A DNA stretch of 64,000 bases from Myxocyprinus asiaticus (lineage: Eukaryota; Chordata; Actinopteri; Cypriniformes; Catostomidae), in the NCBI RefSeq assembly GCF_019703515.2, contig NC_059379.1, positions 27,556,880-27,620,879 on the forward strand, written 5' to 3'. Numbering within the stretch: the stretch's first letter is position 1; each line of letters begins with the position of its first letter. The notes under the pieces were generated by a model. The model did not search any database. It had not been told where the DNA came from and saw nothing but the letters and a program-made list of their open reading frames with translations. The position numbers and the translations under genes were made by a program. Positions 10,501 to 21,900 of this stretch are shown piece after piece.

Positions 10501-12869
10501 TCCTACAATAATCTACAACGTATTACAATATAAACTATTAAAAGTAAACATTGTTTTATTATATCACTATATCACATACACTATATCATTATCATCAACA
10601 GCTGATCATTACTGATCACTTGTCATAAAGTTCCAATATGGCCTAATGATTGTAAACTGCTCTGCAACAGCTGGAAACACTCACAAACCCCTGCATGCCT
10701 GGAGTAAATACACCAGTGCCACGTTTTCACTCTGAAGGATGCCGCGCATGCATTTATTTAATTAAATCATATTCTTTTGAAGTTTGATAATCACATTAGG
10801 TCATATCACGATTCCTGTCTTTCCGCCCCCACATTTAAGACCTCTTTAAATAATAATAAGACTTTTGTTGTATCATTTAAGCTATTTAACCCTTATGCCT
10901 TGTTCATTATTGAATCACATTACAGTTGTTCCTGGTCAAAAGTGACCGGAAACATTAACAGTGTAATTTTTTTCATTGCTATGAAAGAAATGTAACAACT
11001 CTAACTTCAGTCATGTAAAAGGACTAGAGTTGTGCATTTTGAGTGTTTTTTTTTTATTTTTTATTTACACCTTATATTTTTTTTATGTGATCTTGAACTT
11101 GACATTGAAAATCTACTTTTTTATGAATATTTTCTCAAATACTGAACCAGTCCTCATAAATCATATACTGTTTGAAAGCTTAAAGTCTCAAGAATCAAAC
11201 TGTGGTGTCCTTTTTAAAAATATAAAAATATATGAAAACCAGATTAATTTCCAAGTATAAACACTAGGTGGCTGCAGAGAGCTACTTATTCATCCCTGGT
11301 TGAAGAGAAGATGATTTCTAGATTTTATATAATTAATTATAAAAAAAAATAAAAAAAAAATTCTAATTTTTATAATATATTATATATATTAATATTTATT
11401 ACATTCATTTCCTATGGCGGTCACTTTGACCAGGAACAGTATATGTGTGACTTTTTTTTTCTACCACTTAGAGTGACCACGATGAAATGGATGAAAAGTC
11501 ACCATGTCTCGTACCCGTAAGATAAAGGAAGCCAGTTTTATTGAAGAAACAAAATCGATTTCGGTCAAAAATGACCGAACAGTGCATAAGGGTTAAGACT
11601 TTTTATGACCTTAAATTTTGAAAAACTGAATTTAAGACATTTTAAGACTTTTTAAGGATCCGCAGGAACCTGGAATGGTGATCAAAACTTTGAAGCTCCA
11701 AAAAGGGCATTAACGCAACATAAAAGTAATCCATACAACCCAAGTGGTTAAATCCATATCTTCTGAAGTGATATGATAGGTGTGGGTGAGAAAAAGATCA
11801 ATATTGAAGTCCTTTTTTGCTATAAATTCTACTGCCTGCCCAGTAAGTGGCTATATGCACAGAATGTGAATAGCCAAAAACTTTCATTAAAAAACTAACA
11901 TTCACTTGCATTGAATGCGCCAACAGAGCTGAGATATTCTTCCGAAAATCTTTATTTGTTTTCTGCAGAAGTAAGGAAGTCATACACATCTGGGATGGAA
12001 TGAGGGTGAGTAAATGATTTTCATCATTCAATAATTTTTGAGTGAACATTCCTTGAAGAGCGTTTCATCTATAAAGCTTCACATTCTAATTTACATCTGC
12101 TAAACATCTTAAAAGATCAGATTTACAAACATTTTTAAATCTTAAACGTCTCAAAGACATCAGCTGAATATCTTATTGACATCCGAGAGGAAACAACATA
12201 TTTTATTTTGTTTATAACAACATATTGCGGCAATATGAGCAAACAACAAAAAATATGTCTTCCAGATGTAAACACACATCAAATATACGTCTGGGTGATG
12301 CATGTGTGCTGTCAGGGAATACCATGTTTTCTGGACATGGTAACATGATAATATCATTTTTTTGTTTTTGTTTGTTTTGGGGTTTTTTTGCTCATTTTGC
12401 ACATATATCATGGTTTTGTTTTAAGTACCTTAGGATATCGTGTAAATACCATATGCTACATAAATATGTTAACATGGTACTACCATCTCATCCTATCACT
12501 GTCCTATGGTACAGTTACATGCCCACAAATTATGCATAGGTAATTTTTTTACTCATGTACCATAGTACTAATACCATGTTCATGGGAAATGTACCGTGGT
12601 ATTCTTTAAAGTGCCTTAGAGTACCATGTAAAAATGTTTGTCTTGGTGTATATCAAATCACCACGTTATTGCACACAACACAGATCTTTTCATTTGGAAA
12701 AATGCAGTCTAGGTAGGCAGTTCACTGCTGTGTATGTCATCCAAACGAAACTAGCTGGTAAATGTATTTCTTACCACAGAGCTCTGATAAATAACTCGAA
12801 GGCACCAGGAAACACAAGATCATCGCTGGCGATCCGCCACCGGCGTCCAAACACCACCATCCCAGGCAT
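1505..12869 (-). CDS. daglb: Diacylglycerol lipase beta, partial (3' exons off the left edge)
   Basis: This membrane serine lipase cleaves sn-1 acyl chains from diacylglycerol to give 2-arachidonoylglycerol. The coding exons on the minus strand are 12869-12775, 7843-7692, 7579-7405, 7103-6836, 5606-5484, 5347-5220, 5095-4969, 4873-4790, 3588-3511, 2530-2450, 2337-2210, 1870-1802 and 1577-1505. Phases agree at every junction and give 527 uninterrupted codons. The start ATG at 12867-12869 opens [20 protein letters not shown], almost the human N-terminus. Exons 1-4 encode the four-helix membrane domain. The lipase motif GHSLG in exon 11 places the nucleophile near Ser447, and LGKDLVP in exon 12 the catalytic Asp near 499. 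Human DAGLB is about 670 aa, so roughly 140 C-terminal residues are missing; no further exon is visible in 1-1504. Introns after exons 8 and 9 use GC donors. Intron 1 is 4.9 kb and transposon-rich. Identity is secure; the exact boundaries are read by eye. Confidence 0.95.
2777..3435. mobile_element. Long-TIR MITE with TTAA ends (full-length copy), daglb intron 9
   Basis: The left end (aggaatatttcacccaaaaa and on) is the inverse of the right end (ttttgggtgaactatcccttt), with long terminal inverted repeats and TTAA at both edges. The centre carries no coding sequence. Other copies or pieces lie at 5990-6795, 9191-12056, 26870-29645, 42280-42993 and 46516-46600. TTAA ends suggest a piggyBac-like mobiliser, but that is inference. 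Confidence 0.8.
4300..4496. repeat. 3' half of a second TTAA-flanked MITE family
   Basis: It contains the typical end of the family seen complete at 53497-54094: an A-rich stretch with aaaggagggg, then 'tgctgtcgattgagcttaac' and a terminal 'ggaatattcctttaa'. The left half is missing. It lies in intron 8 of daglb. Confidence 0.6.
5990..6795. mobile_element. Diverged copy of the long-TIR MITE, daglb intron 4
   Basis: It starts with taaggaatagttcacgcaa and ends with ttttgggtgaactatcccttt, matching both termini of the 2777-3435 element. The interior has changed and includes a short segment of the second MITE family near 6300-6345, so it is probably a mosaic. Confidence 0.6.
8058..9186 (+). mobile_element. 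Non-autonomous LTR retrotransposon fragment with two LTRs
   Basis: An LTR at 8487-8735 starts TGTGAC and ends TTACA. It follows a purine run (ggcagaggaggag) that fits a polypurine tract, and it is followed one base later by a primer-binding-site-like sequence tggtgccgaaacccggga (8737-8754). A second, 5'-truncated LTR lies at about 8982-9186. The GC-rich internal piece at 8774-8900 also resembles 8058-8200, which precedes the first LTR. The unit is therefore internal - LTR - internal - LTR, with no gag or pol visible. The long GC-rich open frames here are chance. Confidence 0.65.
9732..10190 (+). mobile_element. 5'-truncated L2-like LINE fragment
   Basis: Nearly identical over its length to the 3' part of the LINE at 27380-29342, starting at 'ggtgctacagagcactgagc'. 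It ends in a short (ttctga)n tail at 10173-10190, a 3' tail typical of CR1/L2-clade LINEs. Only the last codons of the reverse-transcriptase frame remain. Confidence 0.8.
10886..11596. mobile_element. TTAA-flanked DNA element with TAACCCTTATGC inverted ends
   Basis: The left end reads ttaacccttatgccttgttc. The right end, inverted, reads ttaacccttatgcactgttc. Inner inverted segments (ggtcaaaagtgaccgg and cggtcaaaaatgaccg) repeat near both ends. TTAA at each boundary looks like a target duplication. No coding capacity is seen. It sits inside the CAGG-ended element. Confidence 0.7.
12775..12869 (-). CDS. daglb: daglb first coding exon
   Basis: This 95-base exon lies 4.9 kb upstream of the next coding exon and is easy to miss. 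It runs from the start ATG (12867-12869) to the donor CTCTGTG|gtaag. Its last two bases (TG) join the G opening exon 2 at 7843, making the Trp-Trp-Ile-Gly stretch that begins the first membrane helix. The match to the human N-terminus leaves little doubt about the start. Confidence 0.93.
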
Positions 12870-14455
12870 CCTGACAACACCGTAATGAAATCTGGATTGC
12901 GAAATGCTGCCACCGCCCAGACCACAGAAGTGCTACACTATTATCTGTCCACATATACTACAGAATCTCTCCTGATTTGTCTGCTAGCTGACCTGACCAT
13001 GGACCTGTCACTGAAAGTCTGTCACTTATTTTTTGATACTGCAGCCAAAGCACTGACAGCTGAATAGCGGATAGATGTTTAAAAATTAAATCTAGATTTT
13101 CTTACGTGATCGTGAACGACAATGAATCTTACAAAACCCCATTACTCTGTCTACTTGTAATCGCTCTTTGGACCTTGATATTACGACATGTCTACAATTC
13201 TCAAAGCGTTTACTGATGTCTGACACGAAACACTGCAGCGCTGATCGTTGTTTTCCTTTTGTGTGTAACATTGAAATGTGTCCGTAAAATGAATTCCCCG
13301 CAACAACAGTAGTCCCGTGTGGTGTTCTTGAAGTTTTTGCACATTGAAAAGGAGTCTCTTGTTTTGATATTTAAAGACGCACTCATTTTTAAAGTTTTCA
13401 GCTACCGATGCCATTGTAGAAATTCACTATTTACTGTCAGCTATTATCAATTTAATTCATGAGTGAACGTGTCCAATAACATGGTGGTTAGCCAGTATCA
13501 GAGCCGTTCATGTGGTTCCAAACAAATCCGCGCTGTCAACCTGTTTGAATGGGTTTAAGCGGGGCAGACAGAATCATCGACTCTATTTGCAGCAGTTTTC
13601 GGTAAATACTAACACATAATGTGCATCGATTACTACGTTGACTACACTTATAGTAGCATTTTTTTCTAGGGAGTGATGGAGAGGCAACATTAATCAGGAA
13701 GGGGGATTGCTCCCATAATATAGAATACATTTACAGAATGTGTGTATTAATATTTTTCTCGTGCTTTTATGGTCATAATTACTATCATGTGAGTCACATC
13801 CTAATGTTATCTTATGTTCAGACATTCACATAAGCTTACACAACATGTGAATATGAATGAATGCAAGCAACTGCTCAATTTACCCCAAGAAAGAAGTTTG
13901 GTCAATATTGCAAAATAAACAAGCCAACCAATTGCATTCAACAAAACATTTTATTATATAATATATCCAGGGAGAGGGTAGATAAGTTTTTCCTTGAATG
14001 GGCAGTCTTCACAGAAACTCATTCAACCTCCTACAGGAGAGAAAGATGGCAGAAAGTGGGCCGGCAAAGGCATAAAAGTGTTCAAAGTAGCCATTGCATT
14101 CTTTCTTTCACGACAACAGTAGAAAGAAAAGGAGATCTGGACAGCTGGCCATGGGCGCTCAATAAACTTCACTGGATGATGACTGCTCAAAACATCTCCA
14201 GAGACAGATGCAAGAACCACAGAGTCAAATTCTTATCCATACAATGATAGCAAAAACATTCAAACTCCACGCCACAAGTAATGCTTCATTTACTTGAATT
14301 TTTGGGTGAGGGCATTCCACTGCCAGAAGCAGACAGTGGTGGAAGATGTATTCAGATCTTTTTCTTAAGTACTAATACCACACTGTGAAAATACTCCATT
14401 AGGATGAAATTAAAGAGAGAAATTGAGAAATAAAACAACAGTGCCTATAAAAAAT

Positions 14456-14458
<3 letters not shown>
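12870..14458. other. Intergenic region upstream of daglb
   Basis: This should contain the daglb promoter and 5' UTR on the minus strand, but I see no TATA box or strong CpG cluster that fixes the start site. The open frame at 13861-14247 on the plus strand resembles no protein I know and is probably chance. Confidence 0.4.
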
Positions 14459-14525
<67 letters not shown>

Positions 14526-14526
14526 T

Positions 14527-14571
<45 letters not shown>
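14459..14571. repeat. (TA)n microsatellite
   Basis: About 110 bases of nearly pure TA with a short ttattttatt interruption near 14520-14531. It directly abuts the truncated Tc1-like copy that starts near 14572. Confidence 0.95.
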
Positions 14572-14572
<1 letters not shown>

Positions 14573-15467
14573 CCACAATATGCAATAGACTGGCATGTCT
14601 TAAGGTCAATATTAGATCAAAAATGGCAAAAAAAGAAACAGCTTTCTCTAGAAACTCGTCAGTCAATCATTGTTTTGAGGAATGAAGGCTATACAGTGCT
14701 TGAAATTGCCAAAAAACTAAAGATTTCATGCAAAGGTGTACACTACAGTCTTCAAAGACAAAGGACAACTGGCTCTAACTAGGACAGAAAGAGATGTGGA
14801 AGGCCCAGATGTACAACTAAACAAGAGGATAAGTACATCAGAGTCTCTAGTTTGAGAAATAGACACCTCACATGTCCTCAGCTGACGGCTTCATTGAATT
14901 CTACCCGCTCAACACCAGTTTCATGTACAACAGTAAAGAGAAGACTCAGGGGTGCAGGCCTTATGGGAAGAATTGCAAAGAAAAAGCCACATTTGAAACA
15001 GAAAAACAAAAAGAAAAGGTTAGAGTGGGCAAAGAAACACAGACATTGGACAACAGATAACTGGAAAAGAGTGTTATGGATCTTAACCCCATTGAGCATT
15101 TGTGGGATCAGCTAGACTGTAAGGTGCGTGAGAAGTGCACGACAAGACAGCCACATCTATAGCAAGTGCTACAGGAAGCGTGAGGTGAAATGTCACCTGA
15201 GTATCTGGACAAACTGACAGCTAGAATGCCAAGGATCTGCAAAGCTGTCATTGCTGCACTTGGAGGATTTTTTGATGAGAACTCTTTGAAGTAGTTTAAG
15301 AAGTTCTGATTTTTTTTTTTTTCAAATTGTAATAGTAATTTGTCATGTTATTAATGTCCTGACTATACATTGTGATCAGCTGAATGCCACTTCGGTGAAT
15401 AAAAGTACCAGTTTCTTTCCATAAGAGCAAAATCTGTTTATTATTCCAAACTTTTGGCTGCCATTGT
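14572..15467 (+). mobile_element. Tc1-like element, 5'-truncated and internally deleted (copy A)
   Basis: Transposase fragments are readable: an N-terminal helix-turn-helix region at about 14620-14780 and a stretch continuing to NWKRVLW near 15075, followed directly by the LNPIEHLWDQLD-type segment. The catalytic middle between these is absent. The right end carries the inverted repeat 'attattccaaacttttggct'. The left end is lost at the (TA)n tract. Copy B at 21946-23157 has the same internal junction. Confidence 0.85.
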
Positions 15468-16350
15468 AAATGTTTCATCAGACTAATCAAAGTTGGGCTG
15501 CAATTCCATCTCCACAGTAGAACTGCCCTATTTACCAAAAGATATTCTAGTTTCAGGTGTATACATTTCTTTATGCACAAGGGACTGAAGGATTCAAGTT
15601 CAAAGTATCACCTAAGCAGCAGTGTACATGTGCTTCTTTCAGAGAAAGTTGGAATCACCAGTATGAGATCTTTTTTGACATTCTCAAAAGTGTACAAGCC
15701 ATTTTTATTTTCTGGGAAATGAAATTTTTCACCGTTATTAGTCATAGGGAGCCATAAACATGAGTTGTGTTGTGCAGCTTAAATTCATCACTGTATTCTA
15801 TCTAACAACTATTAAAAATATGATTTCAGTTTTGTGCTCATGCACAAGCAGCTGGCATAAGTGACTGTTTTGAATGCAAGGGAGAGTGAATATAGTCCAC
15901 ATACCTTGGTTGTTTTCAGTAACAAGCCTTCTCTCCCTATACTTGGTCCCAACACAAGGTCTTGGTAGCCATTGTTGCTCATGTTAGGCAACTCCAATTA
16001 GATTCTAACTAGCTATTTTTTAACGATAAACATTAACTAGATTTCCACTATTGACTTGATTCATGAGAGGTCAGCTAATGCATTAAAATGTCAAAACAAT
16101 GCAGTAATTTCATCAATTTACCAGCGAGTGTGCTTGAGAAACACTGAAATGAATGGGGTTCAGTTCTAGAACTATTCAGTGTGTGGAACTATCGGTTTCC
16201 CCATGACATGCGTCACTTCCGCATTCTCCGATTACAACAGAAGTCAATGGCAGTGTCACAACTCTCTTTTTCAATGGCTCTGGCCAGTATTTTTCAGCTG
16301 GTCATGTGATCCTAACATGGCAGCCCCCATGAGGGGACCCTCTCCATGTA

Positions 16351-17259
16351 CAAGCTCAATTCCGAAAAAGTTGGGACAGTATGGAAAATGTTAAAACAAA
16401 AAGGAGTGATTTGAAAATTCCATTCACCCTGTGGTATCTTGAAAGTAATACAACAACAGATCATTTGATGTTTTACCTTGTGAATTTAATAAAAAAAATT
16501 TGCTTTTGTTTTTAATGGAAAATCCATCTTAAGCTGGTACCTGGTCCTTAACTTGACGACCAGCTACCATATTCCAAAAACCAGCTTGACCATCTTGAGT
16601 TGGTATGACAAGCTGGTAGCTGGTCTCCCAGCCGTATTGTGCGCTTCATAATGTGCCACGCATTCTCAATTAGAGACAGGTCAGGACTGCAGCCTGGCCA
16701 ATCTAGCACCCACACTCTCTGCTTACGTAGCCATGTGCTTGTAATCCGGTACGTGTAAAAAAGTACGTGGTTTGACATTGTCCTGCTGGAACGGCTGTTT
16801 TTACCAAAAACTATTTTAAATATGGTCTCGTCGGACCACAAAACATGATGCCACTGTTCTACTTTCCATCTCAGATGAGACCAAGCCCTGCTGCATCGCT
16901 TCTGGACAGTGTTGATATATGGCTTCTGCTTTGCATAGTAAAGCCTTAACTTGCATCTGTGGATGCAGTGGCGAATGGTGTTGACTGACAAAGGTTTACC
17001 AAAGTATACCCAAGCCCATGTCATGATATCCATTACAGATGAATGATGGTTCTTAAGATATCTACATCTGAGGGATTGATTAATAAGTGTTATTAGGAGA
17101 AATGGTGATGTTACACAGTGATAAACACTCGACTGTCCCAACGTTTTTGGAGCATGTTGCAATCATCTATTTAAAGTGTATATTTAATAAAACAACAGCT
17201 CCTTTTTTGCTTTTATTAGCATTTTCTATACTGTCCCAACTTTTTTGGAATTGGAATTG
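16351..17259 (-). mobile_element. Defective Tc1/mariner element with short inverted ends
   Basis: Flanked by TA at 16349-16350 and 17260-17261. The inverted ends share 'aaaaagttgggacagtat' and adjoining bases over about 50 positions. The minus strand encodes Tc1-type pieces: LWSDETIF (first catalytic Asp), a QQDN-type segment in another frame, and LDWPGCSPDLSLIENAW (catalytic Glu). Frameshifts and a shortened middle make it non-functional. Confidence 0.8.
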
Positions 17260-17414
17260 TAGAATAAAAAAATATATATATTTTTTAAATTATACATTTT
17301 GAATGAGAAACAAAATAATGAATACACCTTCAAAAGCCAGAAACAAAATCTCACAGCTCAAAATCTGGTTTTCCACATGTTGAAGATGTCATGCCACTCT
17401 AACCTGTCCTGCTC

Positions 17415-17490
17415 CACCCACTCCAAACGGGATTTGAACTGGCATCTCAGGCGTGGGACGCGAGAATGCTAACAAGTAGGCTAAAAGCTT
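17415..17490 (-). repeat. Possible tRNA-derived SINE remnant
   Basis: On the minus strand the segment carries a B-box-like gttcaaatcc (plus strand 'ggatttgaact') and a gene-head-like stretch with gcctac, suggesting a decayed tRNA-like head. No clear body or tail was found. Confidence 0.3.
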
Positions 17491-17839
17491 CAGTCTCAAT
17501 CATCAGTCACTTGTGCGCCTCTTGAGGTTGGGGGAGTGAGGTTTACACGCTGCACAGCTACCTACCAGCTGGCAACTGTTACACCTCATCTGAATGGTTT
17601 TATGAGAGGTCTGGTGACTCCACTGTATGTTTAAGATTATTTACATCATGAGTTGCAAAGGTCTTTTTGTAAAATGCTAAATAAATTCCAGTTCCCTTTC
17701 AGTATATTTCGCAGTGCCCTGGATGAATGGGAGCCTTCAAGACTAAATCAGTACACAGTATTGAAGTATTAGGATATATATTCTTTTACATCATTGCAAA
17801 AGTGACATTTTCAAAACAAGTGGTGTTTCCCATAAAATC

Positions 17840-17845
17840 TTTATT
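17840..17845 (-). terminator. Candidate kdelr2 polyadenylation signal
   Basis: AATAAA on the minus strand (tttatt on plus), about 1.1 kb below the kdelr2 stop codon. The stretch 17846-18957 has no coding signal and fits a 3' UTR. Confidence 0.45.
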
Positions 17846-18957
17846 TGAGGCTGTGCCATCATGCAAAAGCTCAGTTTCAAAAAAGCTAATCAAAAACTGG
17901 CTAAGATATTATTTAAAGTCTTAATTATTGGAATCTATGAAATAAAAAGGATGGTGTCTGCCAAATCAAAAACTTTAACAATGCACATTCCACCAAACCT
18001 CTTATAGATTAGTAATGACAAAAAGCTCATGAACATACATCATGAGGATATTATTATGGGCTGCACTTGTCAAGTTTCAGCAAATTCCATCCTATCATCT
18101 AACAGAATACAAATAAAACAGAAAATGTTAAAAGGATGAAAAAAATACTCAATGGAATCAATTCAATTTTGGTGATGTCAAAAAAAAAAATCTAATAATA
18201 AACTGCATATAATCTTACATTGAGAAACTTTGTAAGATGTATTTTTCTGTACTCAAAAGACATTTACAGTGATAACGGCAGTGTCAATACTGTACACCAA
18301 CAGACAGTGGTATGCATTGAAGTTTTGAGCTGCTTTATAACAACAAATTAAAAATGTCCCATCTAATTAAAATTGAGACTGTGCCATTTAACCTAAATGA
18401 ACAAGCGGGCCACTGTTTGGGGAACCACTGTATTATGATTGACCTTCTTTAACAAAGGATTATTGCATTAAGAAATTGAGCAAAAACAATCCCCCCCAAT
18501 TACATTTTATCACAAGGAGCAATGTCCAACAAACACTCCCTTAATCATTTTGTAAACACATGTACATTTAATCAGATTGAAAAAACTCTTACAAACATAA
18601 CTAATATTCATCATAAGAATCAGTCCCATTCAAGGCATTTTTTTCAGCTCCATTATGATGCTGCCAGACAAATCATATTACACATTTCATGTAGAAAACA
18701 TTTTTTCTAACTCTTTGCTTTATACAGAATAAAAAAGGGTAAGACAAGATGCGTAAAACAGGAATCCGAAGACTGGAGAAGCTGTGGTACTGCCACTGCT
18801 GTAATCCAGAGCTGTCCCAGAGCACTTGATGTGAACGAGGGCTCGAGATGAACAGGAATGGATCTCTTTCGCACTCTGTCTCAGGCATCTTACTCGTCCT
18901 CTGTGGCCGTGGTGTCCTGAGCCCATCCATGAACTTCCAGGACTCTCTCTTTGGCAC

Positions 18958-21900
18958 TTAAGCTGGCAGACTCAGCTTCTTACCTTTCAGCACTAAAAAT
19001 GGAAAGACACACATGAATTGCTTCCAATGATCAGATTAGAAGAAGTAACAGTTAAATGAGCTGGTCACAACAGGCCCTGATGTTTCCATTGATTTCAGTG
19101 GTGCAGTACAGTACAGATAGCAATTAAAACCTCAAACTGAAAGAAAAAAAAAAAAGCTTCAATGCTGCTGTTTCTGTGAGCAGGCAAGTTGACGGTACAC
19201 GATGCAGCAAAATTGACTGGTAAAACATAATTAAAGAACTGAATGTGCTGGCTTATTGATCTAGAACACTGTAACAGTGGACCAAAACAAAGAGATTATT
19301 TTTTCAGCAGCCTGAGATAGGCATTTCCTAACTGATACTGTTGGTGTGGTTAGAGGATAATGCCATTATGGCCTGACAGTGATGCTTGATTATAGCTAAA
19401 CTCTATCAAAAAAGTATTATGACACATCGATGATACTCCATTAACTGTTGAAAAGCAGTTCTTCCAATCACTTATGTGGATGCAAAATAGAAGAATGATC
19501 ATAAGCATTAACTTTAAGCACTTCATCCATTCACCAGTATCATTTTTCAAGCTTAACGATGGTCTACTCTAGATTTTTCCCCAAAGACATCAAAAAAATC
19601 TCAGTGAGGCAGCTGCTTTTAAAGTTAAAATTACAGCTTAAGTGTTCAATTTCTGAACCACTAGTGCCACAAAACAGAAATGCAAAAATAACTAGATAGG
19701 TAAAGTTTGTCAAGACAAACTTTGATGTTTATTTGACAAAGCCTTGTCTGAAATTTTCAAAGTTTAAGCTAGTTTTTAAAAGTTTAGGTTGATTGTTTTA
19801 CAGGCATTACAGTATAAGACGGACAGACAGACAGAGACCTTGTGTGGGTTTGTTTACATTTGAATTTTTGACAGTTGGAGTTTGAATTAAGAAGCATTCC
19901 GTTTGAACATTTGAACATTCTGTCAATGTAAGTATATGAAATTTATCAGATATTTCATCGTCCGCTGTGCGAAAACCCTAAATCAGATCAGTTAAAAAAA
20001 GACATGGAGCTCTATTCCAGAACATTCCAAAGGTCTGTACCAAGTTTGTTGGATGTAGCTTGAAAGCTTTGGAAAGAGTTGGTGTTAGAAATGTTGGTCT
20101 CAATTTAGGAAATTTGAAAAACAATACTCAATATAATCACTGTTTTCAAACAGGTTTTCTGAACACTCCCTCCCATCTACCAATGGTCACATCAGATGAT
20201 CAGATAGTCATGCCCCAAACTAATACAATGGACCCTTCTCACAACGCGGAACGTGGAATAAATAATTGCAGGGTAAACTTCGATAGCGGTGAATGAGAGA
20301 CCACGGCAAATATAATTTTTCCTTACTCGTTTGCTCCAACATAAGAAAAACACCACTTTTACGTTTCCACAACTTTCCAAATGAAGAAAAAAATGGAGAG
20401 AGATGGATTAAGGCTGTCGGAATCATTTGTTTTATTTTTTTATTCCAGGGTAATAAAAAAAGTATTATATTAAATTTAGTTTACACTAAATAATAATAAA
20501 TAAAAAAAATCAAATATAAAAAGTTTGCTAGATTTACGCTGCTAAATAAGGCAGAAACGCATCATTTTCTGAAAAGGGTCCATTGGTTGAGCCAATGTTG
20601 CTATGTCGGGCTAAAGAGATTACAAGGTAATCATACTACGAATGGCATACTTGTATTTCATTCTGCACATTAAGTTGGGATAGGAGAAAGTATTGTTGAA
20701 CATCAAAACAATTACACACTTGACCTTGAAAGAAACCAGGCCATCTGAAATTTAAAAGTCATTAACACTTTTATACAGATCAACTCACCTTTTGTTACAT
20801 ATAGATAAAAGAAATCACAGTAAAGGATTGTCTGAACGATGCCTGCCACGATAGCGATCATGTCAAAGAAACCCTCAATGTAGAAGCGCCATATCCAGTT
20901 AATGAGATAGAGGGCACGGTAGAGGCCGAGGAAGAACAAGTAGTGTGTGGTGATGGTTTCGGCTTCTCCCGTCTTGCTGATCATAAAAAGCTGAGGGAGG
21001 ATGGACACTGACTCCAAATAGATTGAAAAGGTCCACAGGATCTGCAATGAATAGATCACAACAACATAAACAGGTAAATTTAAGGCAGCTTTTTATAAGC
21101 AGCTATTCTCTTCAAAAGGCATGCAATGTAATGCAGAGTGAAAACAACAACCTGGATCTGCTCTCTTACCTCCAATGGAGAGAAGTCGTGGTTGACGAGA
21201 AATGCCAGGCCACCAACTGGGACAACCAGAAATTCCACCCTGAAAGTGTCGTGGTTGCCATCATATGTGGCCTTGAACTTAACGTAGATCAGATACACTG
21301 TGGCATAGGCACATGCAATGTAGATGATCTGAAACATGTATAGAACATATATATATATATAAAGGTATATAATGACATAACACAGCATTCCATCTAGAAT
21401 ACTTTGCCTCAGTGTATTTAAAGGGCGACTCTTAAGAGAGTTAACATTAATATAAAAGCACTATTTTTCTCTTTGTTAATTGTATTGAGTTTAAGGATGA
21501 ACTTCAAGTCTATTCTGCATCACCTTCATGGTGGAATTGTACAAGGAAATGAAGGAGGTGAGAAGGTCCAGGTAACGAGTGGTGAACACAAAGGCAAACA
21601 GAATCTGACTTTTTCCAGATATACCTGAAAAACAAGCAAATGGGATCCAACAATAAGATGTGTGAACAGTTTTGTTTATTAAATTTTGCGACAGGCTACA
21701 GCAAGCTACAGTAGGTCATGTTATTTATTAAATGCAAATTCATTAGAGCTGGTAAGGGATAGTTTTTTTTTTGGATTGTAGATTGTAGGAATGCAGTCTT
21801 TTTGTGTCCATGTTGCTTTAAGGCATTTTCTACAAAAAACAAAACAAAAAACAATTGTGTATATGTGTGTATACACACACACGCGCACACACACACGCGC

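Larger units (their letters stand above)
9348..11672. mobile_element. CAGG-ended DNA transposon nested in a MITE
   Basis: Its ends are inverted repeats: cagggttgctgcagag at the left and gatccgcaggaacctg at the right. Both sub-ends carry repeated 'ttaagacttttaagacc'-type sequence. The host MITE is interrupted with a five-base duplication, gaatg, at 9343-9347 and 11673-11677. No transposase is visible, so this is a non-autonomous element, possibly hAT-like. It hosts further insertions at 9732-10190 and 10886-11596. Confidence 0.7.
9191..12056. mobile_element. Long-TIR MITE split by a nested insertion, daglb intron 1
   Basis: The left half (9191-9347) and right half (11673-12056) are the two parts of a copy of the 2777-3435 family. 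The break falls inside the conserved 'gcaagtgaatggtg' segment. The intervening 2.3 kb is a separate transposon. Confidence 0.75.

Noticed and set aside
13861..14247. Plus-strand 128-codon open frame upstream of daglb
   Set aside because: No motif, no splice context and no similarity that I can recognise; AT-rich sequence gives such frames by chance.
14399..14782. Open frames with long Ile-Tyr repeats
   Set aside because: They are translations of the (TA)n microsatellite joined to the Tc1 remnant.
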